A DNA stretch of 64,000 bases, from positions 111,994,578-112,058,577 of the forward strand of contig OZ038382.1 of assembly GCA_964036045.1 (NCBI GenBank), given 5' to 3'. Under the pieces are notes generated by a model that saw only the letters and a list, made by a program, of their open reading frames with translations, had not been told where the DNA came from and ran no database searches. How positions within the stretch are numbered: position 1 is the first letter of the stretch; every line of letters begins with the position of its first letter. Positions 13,280-21,829 of this stretch are shown here, piece by piece. The DNA comes from Eutreptiella sp. 'Long Island Sound 2002'. Its lineage: Eukaryota; Euglenozoa; Euglenophyceae; Eutreptiales; Eutreptiaceae. The translations under genes were made by a program, and so were the position numbers.

Positions 13280-13662
13280 AGAGCGTTGTATCCGCTCGGA
13301 AACCAATGAAGAGAGGACGGGAGGACCCCAATGGGCTCCAACCCCCCCCTCCATGTCCCAAGGACACATGGAGGCCCCACACACGTCGTAGGCGTCCCCC
13401 ATGCCCCAAGGGAGGGGTGAGGACACTGATAATCAGCGCCCTACGCCATATCCGGTCTCCTCTTGATCTACAACATGGACCAAGGGGATCAAAGATAGAA
13501 AAACGTCGTCGGTCGACCTAAATAAGTATACCACAATGCAATATATATGTGGAGATCGAGTGAAGGGGGTATATGGCCGATCAAGGCCGAAAAATCCCCG
13601 GATGAACGCCCTCACTTGTCTCCCCATTCACAGAAACAAACAAAATGCCAAGGGGGGATCCA

Positions 13663-16600
13663 TTACGGTGCTACAGCAGCAACCAAATGGACCAATACGT
13701 CCTTGACATCCAAAGAAATACCCTTTTTCTTTAGGTAGTCCATCCAGACCGTGGTATACCTCGGCACGAAACTGCTCGGAGGCTCCCACGAGTCCCTGGA
13801 TGCGGCGAATCCCTTCCAACGGACTTTGTAAAGCCTCCCCCCAGGCGTCCCCGGGTCCGGCTTGTCCGCCAGGATCCTCTCCGCGGTGAAATCGTCGTCC
13901 TCACCCTCATCGTCCGAGTCCACATCGCCGGCCGTGAACTCGAAGGTGACGGGACGTCCGCTGGGGTCTGGTGCTCGGGGACGAAGCTGGGTATGGTCGC
14001 GGTCCAGGATCTTGTTATCCCCCACACGAACCGCATACACATCCGGCCCGACCTTCCGCACAATTACCCCCGGCACATACCAAGATGCCTGCCGATGCCT
14101 GGACAGGACATTCTTGTGGTGCCGCTCCACCCATACGGTGTCTTGGAGAGCATACTTCTGGACTTTTCCCTGCTTGAAGTACTTGGCCCTCTTGTCATGC
14201 TCGTCCTGAAGTGCCTTGCACACTTTGGCCGCCGTGTCGTCCGCCTCAGACATCATAGCGTTCGCATCCCGCGCCACTTTGCCATGGTTCATCCACGGGA
14301 GAGTGCGCGACACTCGATCCCGTAGGAACAGGATGCGATGGGGTGACAGTCCAGTGGGTCCCGGAAGGTCGTGATACGCCTGGAGCACTCTCCACAGCGA
14401 GTTATACCAGTTTCGGCCCGGTTCGTCAATGTGTAGCTGGCGGAACTTCTCGAACATCTGCCGCCCGGCCACCTCAGCACGGCCATTCGACCGGCTGTGG
14501 TACGCCACGGTCTTGGCATGCCGAATCCCCATGTGCTTGCACATTGTCTTGAACCACGTCCCCACGAATTGACTGCCCCGATCGCTGCAGATGACAGCTG
14601 GGACATCGGAAATCGTCAGCCAATGCCTGATCATGGCATTAGCGACGGTCTTGGCCTGCAGCCCCACTCCATGCTTGTCCTTCTTGTCCTTCTTCTTGGA
14701 CTTCTTGCCCGGGACTGCCACGATATACCCGCTGTGCCTGTCCACCGCCAGGATGACACAGTCGTATGTCTCTCCTTCCACGGTGACCTCCGGCATGGCG
14801 AACACATCCATGGCCACGGACCGCATAGGGGCTTCCGGTATAGCCGTATACACCGGGTTGCCCGCTGTGGAGTGGTTGGGGCTCTTCGTGGCCCGACACA
14901 CGGCACAGTCGCTGCAGTACCTATCCAGGATGGCGTAGTACCCCGGAGGGAACTTGAAACGCCACTCCAGGTCCTGCTGCATCTTGTCTCGGCCAGGGTG
15001 CATGAGCTGGGCGTTGTGCCAATGGTCAATGAGCTCCTCCACTCGGTTCTCGGGCACCAGCAGCTTGTCCTTGAGGAACAACTTGTCGCCATCCTCGGTC
15101 AAGCCCTCGGGCCATTCGTCGTCCGACGGGGCACTCACGGCATTCCAGTACTTGCTCCAGTGCTCGGATGCCGCATAGTCATCCGACCAGTCCTCTGTGA
15201 GCACCGACCTGACTAGCTCTACAGGGGCCACCATCCATTGCTCGAGGGTTTCCTCTCGAATAGCTTGGACGCGGGCACCCCGGAACTTGGCCAGGTCCGT
15301 ACGATTTGCCATCACCACAAAGCACTTGACCCCTTCTTGCTCCATGACCTTCTCCATCTCGATGATGCGCTTGGCCTCCTCGGTCTCCTCGGCGTCGCCA
15401 TGGCTGGATATGTCCATCCACGCCTTGCCCGCGGGGTAGGCCCAGCGACTGAGGCAATCTGCCACAGTGTTGTCCTTCCCCGGGATATACACGACGCTGA
15501 GGTCGAACTTGGCGAACGTCTCGTGCCATCGGGCCCTCCTAGCCGCTGGTCCTGAGGGGGTGTCGACATGCTCCTTGTGCCAGCTCTGTAGGGACTGGTG
15601 GTCCGTGCAAACCACCACCGGCTGCAGTCCGATGTGGCCAGACCACTTCCTGAGCGGACATACAATGGCGTATGTCTCCTTCTCCCTCGCGGTCCATGTT
15701 CGGCGTTGGCCCTCGGCCAGGATCCTGCTCCAAAACGCCACGGGAACATGAGTCCCGTCGTCCCGGACTTGCTCGAGGACTGCCCCCACGGCATAGTCCG
15801 AGGCGTCTGCCCGTAGCACGAATCCCTTGTCCGGGTCCACCAGGAACAACCCCAACTGCCCCAGGAGTCGCTCCTTCAGGCGGTTGAACGCATCCTCAGC
15901 CTCAGGGGTCCAGGCAAGCTTCTTCTTGCTCCCCTTCCGGCCATCGAACTTGCCCACTTGCAGCATCTTGTGCAGCGGCCCCGACAGTTCTGCATACATC
16001 CGGACATAGCCCGAATAGTAGTTGCAGAACCCCATGAAGGACCGGAGTTCGCTGATGGTCTGGGGCTTCTCCCAGTGGTGCAGGGACGCCAGCTTCCCAG
16101 GCATGGGACGGCGTTGCCCGTGACCAACCACGTGACCCGCGAACTCCACCTCCTTCACGAATAGTGAGGCTTTGGTGGGCTTGCACACCATGTTGTGCTT
16201 GTCCAACTCGCTGAGCACTCGGCGCAGATCCTTCTCATGCGCGTCGATGAGCTCGTCCTCAGTCATGTTTTCCGTGCCGGACCCGATGATGATGTCATCC
16301 ACGAAGGGATCACCACAGTCCCGGACAGGACCGAGTAGGTCCTCCATCATGCGTTGGAAAACGGCGTTGCCATTCTTGGCGCCCATAGGCACCACTTTCC
16401 ACTGCATGGGCCCCAGCGGCGTCGACATTGCTGTGCAGGGCCTGGAGTCCGGGTGTAGCGGCATCTGGTGGTAACCGTGTTTCAGGTCCAACACCGTGAA
16501 AATCCGCTTCTTCTGTTGCTTTTGGAGGATGGAGTCGATCAGGGGAAGCGAGTACGAGTCGTGCTCGGTCTGCTCGTTCAAACCTCTGTAATCAACCACC

Positions 16601-18567
16601 AACCTCCACTCGCCCTTCTCCTTCTTGGGTACGATGAAGGCTGGGCTGGCCCACTCACTGTCGGAGGGTTCGATCCATCCCCGCTCAATGAACTCGGCCA
16701 GCAGCTTCTTCATGGCCTCGGCCCGATTGCCCTGAAGTTGGTACTCCCGATGACGATAGATCTTCGGGTTCGGTTTCAGCTTGATCTTCGCCGTACCAAC
16801 CCTCCCACGATCTGGAGGGTTCTTGTTGGCGACGCCACTGAATAGCCGTGGATAGGCCTTGATCAGCCTCTCCTTCAGCTCGGCAACCTTCGGGTTCTCC
16901 TGAGCCTCTTCAGCCGCTTGCTTCGGTATAGATACAACCGACCGCACTGCGGTGTAGGCCTCTTCTGGGTCCGATTCCGACTTCTCCTCGTCCGATATGC
17001 CGTCTTCATCGTCGTGGGGAGCTCTTCCCACCGATAATCTTCGGAAATTTGCGGCATCGGGCTGGTGACTGTCGCTATCGGCACCCATTCTTGGAAAATC
17101 CCATGTTGGTGGGTCCGACCCAACCGGACCATCGTATTGGTCCGCGATGTGATCCATGACCCTCGCCACGAACTCATCCTTCTCGTACTTGCCGGTGACC
17201 AACATCTTGTCATCCCACCAATGCGGAGATGTGACCATGGCTCGCCTCTTCTTGGCTGCCACACGGTCGTGCATCCCCATCCGCATGTAGTTGACGACGT
17301 CGTCGATCTCGGCGTGGGACAGGACGTCAATGCCATCAATTGGCTGATCCGTCCCCTCCTTGGGCTCAAACATGACCTTCATGGGCACCGCCTCCACCCT
17401 ACGGATGAATGCTTCATCACCCGTGGGCTGGGCTTGCGCCCCATCCACCAGGAAAGCCTTGGTACCCCACGCTTGACCCGGGGAGGGCATTGATACACCC
17501 TTGGCGTCGATGAACAACCCCTCCTCTGGCCCGAATGACATCTCGTTCAGGGTGATGGAGTCCAGCGTCGACTTGAGACCCTCCAGCGGACATGGGGTGG
17601 AACCTATGCCGGTTATGACCAGGATCCCCTTCGCCCTATCCGCGATGATCTTCTCCAGCGTACGTCTGGTGTTATCCAGGGAGCCATGCCAATACATGGG
17701 TCCCCACTCCTCCAAACCCCAATGCCTGTGCCAGGCTGAGTCTCCTCGATGCCAATGCCTCCTACACTTCCGCAGAAGTGGGGCATCCCGGGAAGCGAAG
17801 ACGTCCGTCTCGGGCACTTCAGCTCCCAGCGTCTGAATCATCCTGGTGTACACTTGCGGCGCCATTCCATACTCCGTGAGCTGAACTCCACGGTCTCCTC
17901 TGGACTTGACACCCACAGCTTGCACCGCTCGGACGATCCGATCCTCTTCCTCAGCGTTCCATTGGGATGACCCGCACGCATAATCCGTGGACAGCCATGT
18001 GAGGCATTCATCGTCCTCCCGGACCAGCGTTGCGATATGGGGAAGGGCTCCAATGGCGTTGGCCACCATGAAGTCGTACCCCATGATCATATCCCAATCA
18101 GTAATGTCGGCCACATAGAAGTTCCCGGATAGAGTGCTTCTCTTCGCCTGATCAGGGCGGTTCAAGCGCTCATGCTCCCAGAATTCCATACTGATAGTGG
18201 CCTCATGGGTGCCACCACCCATAATCTCTCCGTTGGCGACCTTCAGGCGGACTGGTCTCCGGCTGGGCTGCAGGAATTCCTCCTTGAACAACCCTCTCCG
18301 GACCAGGCTCACCTGGGCACCCGTATCCACCAACACATCCACCACCTTCTCCTCTCGTCCGCACCGTACTCGCACTTTCAAGTGCAACTGCCGCTCGTCG
18401 CCATGAGGTGTATGGACAACTCTCACGGCATGCAACTCTAGCACGTCCGGGTGCATCAGGACTTCAATGGGATTGGTCACGGATGGTGTAGATCTTGGGT
18501 TGGTCCTGCCCGTCCACGGGGCTCTCCGTCGTCGCTCCTTCCTTCTTGCCATGTCCCGTTCCCACAT
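13663..18567 (-). CDS. pol: Element B pol polyprotein (1634 codons, frame extends to 18730 with one frameshift)
   Basis: It copies and integrates the element. Domains in order: aspartic protease with VDTGAQVSL (D81) and GYDFMV; a Dam/DIRS-like domain (about 236-376: DVFAS, a degraded core at 294-297, ending AFLVDGA); RT (about 600-860, site FVDD at 755-758); RNase H (about 915-1040, D921 and D989); integrase with an HHCC finger (about 1184-1224) and D1254, D1329, E1365; a chromodomain near the C-terminus (YKVRWKGF, DSWEPPSSF) that would tether integration to modified histones. A Lys-rich insert (about 1288-1299) lies between the first two integrase aspartates. The true N-terminal part is in the gag frame downstream of the gag TAG (18464-18730); one extra base near 18470, relative to D, breaks it from this frame. 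The ATG at 18567 is therefore unlikely to be the natural start. Confidence 0.92.
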   Translation of the reverse strand: MWERDMARRKERRRRAPWTGRTNPRSTPSVTNPIEVLMHPDVLELHAVRVVHTPHGDERQLHLKVRVRCGREEKVVDVLVDTGAQVSLVRRGLFKEEFLQPSRRPVRLKVANGEIMGGGTHEATISMEFWEHERLNRPDQAKRSTLSGNFYVADITDWDMIMGYDFMVANAIGALPHIATLVREDDECLTWLSTDYACGSSQWNAEEEDRIVRAVQAVGVKSRGDRGVQLTEYGMAPQVYTRMIQTLGAEVPETDVFASRDAPLLRKCRRHWHRGDSAWHRHWGLEEWGPMYWHGSLDNTRRTLEKIIADRAKGILVITGIGSTPCPLEGLKSTLDSITLNEMSFGPEEGLFIDAKGVSMPSPGQAWGTKAFLVDGAQAQPTGDEAFIRRVEAVPMKVMFEPKEGTDQPIDGIDVLSHAEIDDVVNYMRMGMHDRVAAKKRRAMVTSPHWWDDKMLVTGKYEKDEFVARVMDHIADQYDGPVGSDPPTWDFPRMGADSDSHQPDAANFRRLSVGRAPHDDEDGISDEEKSESDPEEAYTAVRSVVSIPKQAAEEAQENPKVAELKERLIKAYPRLFSGVANKNPPDRGRVGTAKIKLKPNPKIYRHREYQLQGNRAEAMKKLLAEFIERGWIEPSDSEWASPAFIVPKKEKGEWRLVVDYRGLNEQTEHDSYSLPLIDSILQKQQKKRIFTVLDLKHGYHQMPLHPDSRPCTAMSTPLGPMQWKVVPMGAKNGNAVFQRMMEDLLGPVRDCGDPFVDDIIIGSGTENMTEDELIDAHEKDLRRVLSELDKHNMVCKPTKASLFVKEVEFAGHVVGHGQRRPMPGKLASLHHWEKPQTISELRSFMGFCNYYSGYVRMYAELSGPLHKMLQVGKFDGRKGSKKKLAWTPEAEDAFNRLKERLLGQLGLFLVDPDKGFVLRADASDYAVGAVLEQVRDDGTHVPVAFWSRILAEGQRRTWTAREKETYAIVCPLRKWSGHIGLQPVVVCTDHQSLQSWHKEHVDTPSGPAARRARWHETFAKFDLSVVYIPGKDNTVADCLSRWAYPAGKAWMDISSHGDAEETEEAKRIIEMEKVMEQEGVKCFVVMANRTDLAKFRGARVQAIREETLEQWMVAPVELVRSVLTEDWSDDYAASEHWSKYWNAVSAPSDDEWPEGLTEDGDKLFLKDKLLVPENRVEELIDHWHNAQLMHPGRDKMQQDLEWRFKFPPGYYAILDRYCSDCAVCRATKSPNHSTAGNPVYTAIPEAPMRSVAMDVFAMPEVTVEGETYDCVILAVDRHSGYIVAVPGKKSKKKDKKDKHGVGLQAKTVANAMIRHWLTISDVPAVICSDRGSQFVGTWFKTMCKHMGIRHAKTVAYHSRSNGRAEVAGRQMFEKFRQLHIDEPGRNWYNSLWRVLQAYHDLPGPTGLSPHRILFLRDRVSRTLPWMNHGKVARDANAMMSEADDTAAKVCKALQDEHDKRAKYFKQGKVQKYALQDTVWVERHHKNVLSRHRQASWYVPGVIVRKVGPDVYAVRVGDNKILDRDHTQLRPRAPDPSGRPVTFEFTAGDVDSDDEGEDDDFTAERILADKPDPGTPGGRLYKVRWKGFAASRDSWEPPSSFVPRYTTVWMDYLKKKGISLDVKDVLVHLVAAVAP

Positions 18568-18730
18568 GTACTTCCCTTGGCAGGGCGCTCCAGGGGTTGG
18601 GAGTGGCGAAACTCAGTGGTTTTGGCTCTTCCGGAGCCTTCTTCGGCACCCGATCTGCCTTCGCCTTCTCAGGGATTCCACTGATTTTCGGAGGAGAGAC
18701 CTCCGAGGTCCCACTCCCGTGGGGGCTCCT

Positions 18731-18733
18731 CTA
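18731..18733 (-). promoter_or_regulatory. Candidate readthrough stop (UAG) between gag and pol of B
   Basis: The gag stop is TAG followed by AGG AGC CCC CAC GGG, and the frame stays open beyond it into the protease leader. A (7326) and D (45975) keep the same TAG and context. Element C has TAG GGG AGC C at 35120. Same-frame gag and pol separated by one UAG is the arrangement used by readthrough retroviruses. No secondary-structure test was possible here. Confidence 0.55.
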
Positions 18734-21700
18734 GACTTGGCTTCCCGTAGCCCCTTCCGGCTGCGATCCGCCAGGACTTTGTCCTCCACTTTGCTGGGCT
18801 TCGAGTTCCGCCAACGTCCTCAACATGTCCTCAGCAACTTCCTCGATCGACCTCACTCGTCGGTCTTGGCCAGGTCCACCACCATAGCCTCTTCCTCCGC
18901 CTTTTCCTTGGCCTTTGCCTTGGCCTTTTCCCCCGTCTCCGCCCTTCGCCTTCCAGTCGGAAATCCGCTGCTCTTTGGGCTTCTTCTCGGGGTGAGCGGC
19001 GAAGTAGGCCTTCTTGTCCGCCTCATACACCTTGCACTGACGGTGGTCGTGTGCATGGTTGTGTCCCTTGCCATAACAGACCCAGCACCCATCGTGCTGA
19101 GACCTGTACTCTCGGAACGAGAGCGGTGGGTTCCCGATCCTCCTTGGTCCTTCTCTGTTCTTCCTGGGTCCCACCTGGCTCCATCTGGACCGATCCTGCC
19201 CATGGTTCTTCACGTTGTGCGCCACGAACGCGAAGAAATGGGCCTCCTCGTGATCCTCCCGGGACCAGTGGTCTTGGCCACTTCCACTTCCATCCTCCGC
19301 GGAGTTGGCCGTGTCCTCCTGGATCTCCCGATGATGGCGGTTGTCTCGGTGTCCTCGTTGTCCATGACCATGCCGATCCTGCACGTGGGCCTCGTTCTTC
19401 GCATTGAGCTTCAACTCCACCGTGATGTACTTCACGATCTCGTCCAGGCTCATGCGAGCGAAGATGACCTGCATCTTCAGCGGCTCCCCGCGCCTCCACT
19501 CCACGTTGTTGAGGCGCAGCAACCTTTGCCCCATGGAGTCCCCGAATACCTCCACGTACACGGCGTTCTTCAGGCCCAACATCCGGTCGGGTTCGCCCAG
19601 GTTCCTCCTGAAGAACTCCATGATACCCGCATGGGTATCCTCCGCCGCCATGATCCTCACCGCCACCCGTCTCTTGGCGCGCTTCTTCTCCTCGTCCTCC
19701 ACTCTCCTCTTCCAGCTGCCGGGGAGGACGTCCTTCAGCATGTGGCGGATCTCACTGGCCTCGTTCCAGTCTTCCACCAACTTGAGGCATCTGCGGTACT
19801 TCCGCAGATACCGGTTCCACTCCCGGACCTGCAACTCACCGCGGTCCAGCGGCAGTGGAATGGACCACAGGTCCTCCAGCTTCTGGTTTGGAGCGTCCAC
19901 CTGCTCCTCGTCCTCCAACCACTGGAGGCAGGCCTGCTCCGTCCGGATCAATCCTTCCCGGATCTGATCCCGCAGCTCCTCCTTCAGGTCCTGCGCCAAG
20001 CGGTGTGGGAATGTCCGGCACACCCACTTGTCCCGCGGCGCTCCCCGCATCTCGCCGACGACCTCCTCGGCGAAGTCCTCCCAGTCCAGGATGAAGTCAT
20101 CCAGGTTGGACGGGTTCCCGTCGTAATAGGGGATTTTGATTCCCCTGAGGTCGTCGATCCTGATGGCGTCTCCGACGTCTCCAGCCACCACTCCACCGAG
20201 ACGGATACCACCTGTGGCCGGGGGATTTGAGTACACTCCCCGTACCTCCCTCTCCTCCACGGAGTGCGGTCCAGTTGGGCCTGAACCCATGGGGTTTGGA
20301 ATGCGGGAAGAACTTGCTCCATCGGCCGTCCATATCCCCGTATTGGGGTCCTTCGCCCACAGGTTTCCGCTTGGATGGCCTCGACCATGTCCGTCGGCCC
20401 TTCCCATGGATTGCCCCTGCATGGTCTGGTTCTGGATCTCCTCTTCCGCATAAACTGCATAGGTAGTCGTTGATGGCGGTAGATCCTGGGCGGCGTGGGA
20501 CATCTGCACCGTCAGGCTCCTCGGGTCCGTGGCTACGTGCCCTTCCCGCCTGGACCCAGCCGGTGCCGTGTGTTCCCCGAGCATTGTGGACTCGCTGAAC
20601 AGGGGAACATACGGCAGCGCACCCGGGTCTACACACGGAGGCGCGTAGGGTGCCTCTGCAGGGCCGCCCATGGGTTTCTCCATGGCGCTCCTGAGGGTCT
20701 TAACCCGCTCCACCAGCTCCACCGTTGCCGGCCTTGCCGGGAGGTCCGGACCCGAGGCGAGGGGCTGTCGCTCCTCTAGCCTTCTCAGGCGTCCCGACAT
20801 GTCCTCCACTAAGTGGAGGAGGCTGTCTACCACATGCAGGGCCAGCTCCAGATTCTCCCGGTACCGGGCCTGATCCGCTCGCAGCTCCTCCATGTGGTTC
20901 TCCGCGGCCGACTGGTCGTCCAGGATCCCCGCGACGTCCTCCTCTAGAGCGTCCTTGGCGTTGTCCAGCCGGTCAAGGTGATTCACGATGGCGTCCATCC
21001 CCATCTTCGGGCACTTGCCCATGAGGAAGGACACGTGCTCGCAGTGGCACGTAGCGTGCTTTCCGCCGGATTCAGCGCATCCCGCGGTTTCCGGCACCTC
21101 AGACTCATCGCCCATAGGCGTATCGCCTATGGCGTCCGTCTCTGGGCCCGTGTGCCGGGGCACAGGTGCCGTCCGGGCCCTGGCTGGCCTCTCCAAGCCC
21201 TCGGCGTCGTGCTGCAGGGCGGGCTCGGGGGCCGTATGCGCCCTGGCGATCAGCGCGGACATCTCCGGCTCCGAAGGTGGCTCGTGGGCTGTCCGATAGC
21301 CCTCGGAGTGCCCTTCGGATTCCCACAGCCTGACCAGGCTGGGGTCCGTGTCCATAGCCCCGGCGTCCCTTGCCGCGGACTTGGGTGACCCGCGCTTCCG
21401 GTAGCGCCGGGCCCGTCCTCCACTGCTGCCTGAATGGCAGGCCTCATCAGAGTCCTCCGCGGCATAGCGGAGGTTGCATGCCTTTCGGCAGCGACGCTCG
21501 CACATGGAGACCAGGTCCTCCATGTCACGTCCTCCTCTTCCCGAGTGTCGTTCTTCTCTTCGGGCTTCAAATTCCGGAGTTCGCCATGCTCTTGAACGTC
21601 TCGGTCCTTCTATGGCTCTAATCTCCGGCGTGGTCTCCACCGAGTCCACAATACGCACCCGGGGCGTACTTGGGCAGGGCTCATGAGGGCCCAAGTCCCC

Positions 21701-21829
21701 GGGTCGGCGGTAGGTAGGGGCAGCAGGTAAGCCTCCGCTACCATAAAGAAGGTCCCTACCAGGACCGGCCCCCACTGTGCCCCTTCCGCCTGTAATCCCC
21801 GCTGACTTGCTCCGGATCAATGCTTGCAT
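18731..21829 (-). CDS. gag: Element B Gag (1032 aa)
   Basis: Structural protein of the virus-like particle. The ATG at 21829 lies inside the 5' LTR, and the frame runs through the PBS. Visible parts: an N-terminal Cys cluster (CERRCRKACNLRY), a second Cys/His cluster (CAESGGKHATCHCEHVSFLMGKC, about 245-270, split here only for description), a long charged coiled coil (about 270-385), a Pro/Gly-rich linker, a capsid-like region beginning IKIPYYDGNPSNLDDFILDW, a basic KKRAKRR stretch, an atypical zinc knuckle (CX2CX4HX8C) and a Gly/Lys-rich tail suited to RNA binding. It ends with TAG at 18731, after which the same frame continues open for 267 bases into pol. Confidence 0.9.
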   Translation of the reverse strand: MQALIRSKSAGITGGRGTVGAGPGRDLLYGSGGLPAAPTYRRPGDLGPHEPCPSTPRVRIVDSVETTPEIRAIEGPRRSRAWRTPEFEARREERHSGRGGRDMEDLVSMCERRCRKACNLRYAAEDSDEACHSGSSGGRARRYRKRGSPKSAARDAGAMDTDPSLVRLWESEGHSEGYRTAHEPPSEPEMSALIARAHTAPEPALQHDAEGLERPARARTAPVPRHTGPETDAIGDTPMGDESEVPETAGCAESGGKHATCHCEHVSFLMGKCPKMGMDAIVNHLDRLDNAKDALEEDVAGILDDQSAAENHMEELRADQARYRENLELALHVVDSLLHLVEDMSGRLRRLEERQPLASGPDLPARPATVELVERVKTLRSAMEKPMGGPAEAPYAPPCVDPGALPYVPLFSESTMLGEHTAPAGSRREGHVATDPRSLTVQMSHAAQDLPPSTTTYAVYAEEEIQNQTMQGQSMGRADGHGRGHPSGNLWAKDPNTGIWTADGASSSRIPNPMGSGPTGPHSVEEREVRGVYSNPPATGGIRLGGVVAGDVGDAIRIDDLRGIKIPYYDGNPSNLDDFILDWEDFAEEVVGEMRGAPRDKWVCRTFPHRLAQDLKEELRDQIREGLIRTEQACLQWLEDEEQVDAPNQKLEDLWSIPLPLDRGELQVREWNRYLRKYRRCLKLVEDWNEASEIRHMLKDVLPGSWKRRVEDEEKKRAKRRVAVRIMAAEDTHAGIMEFFRRNLGEPDRMLGLKNAVYVEVFGDSMGQRLLRLNNVEWRRGEPLKMQVIFARMSLDEIVKYITVELKLNAKNEAHVQDRHGHGQRGHRDNRHHREIQEDTANSAEDGSGSGQDHWSREDHEEAHFFAFVAHNVKNHGQDRSRWSQVGPRKNREGPRRIGNPPLSFREYRSQHDGCWVCYGKGHNHAHDHRQCKVYEADKKAYFAAHPEKKPKEQRISDWKAKGGDGGKGQGKGQGKGGGRGYGGGPGQDRRVRSIEEVAEDMLRTLAELEAQQSGGQSPGGSQPEGATGSQV
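21731..21743 (-). promoter_or_regulatory. Primer binding site of element B
   Basis: On the element strand it reads TGGTAGCGGAGGC, directly downstream of the 5' LTR. It resembles, with mismatches, the complement of the 3' end of initiator tRNA-Met (TGGTATCAGAGC). It is also translated as part of gag. Confidence 0.6.

Noticed and set aside
13269-13614. LTR of B extending to CGCCCTCA at 13614
   Set aside because: The right LTR stops at GGCTTCA (24106). Ending the left one at 13268 gives equal 2363-bp LTRs and places a polypurine tract right at the boundary.
18467-20230. Long plus-strand frame of 587 codons
   Set aside because: It is antisense to the gag end of element B. The Leu/Val/Pro/His-rich composition is that of a shadow frame, and gag and pol on the other strand have clear domains.
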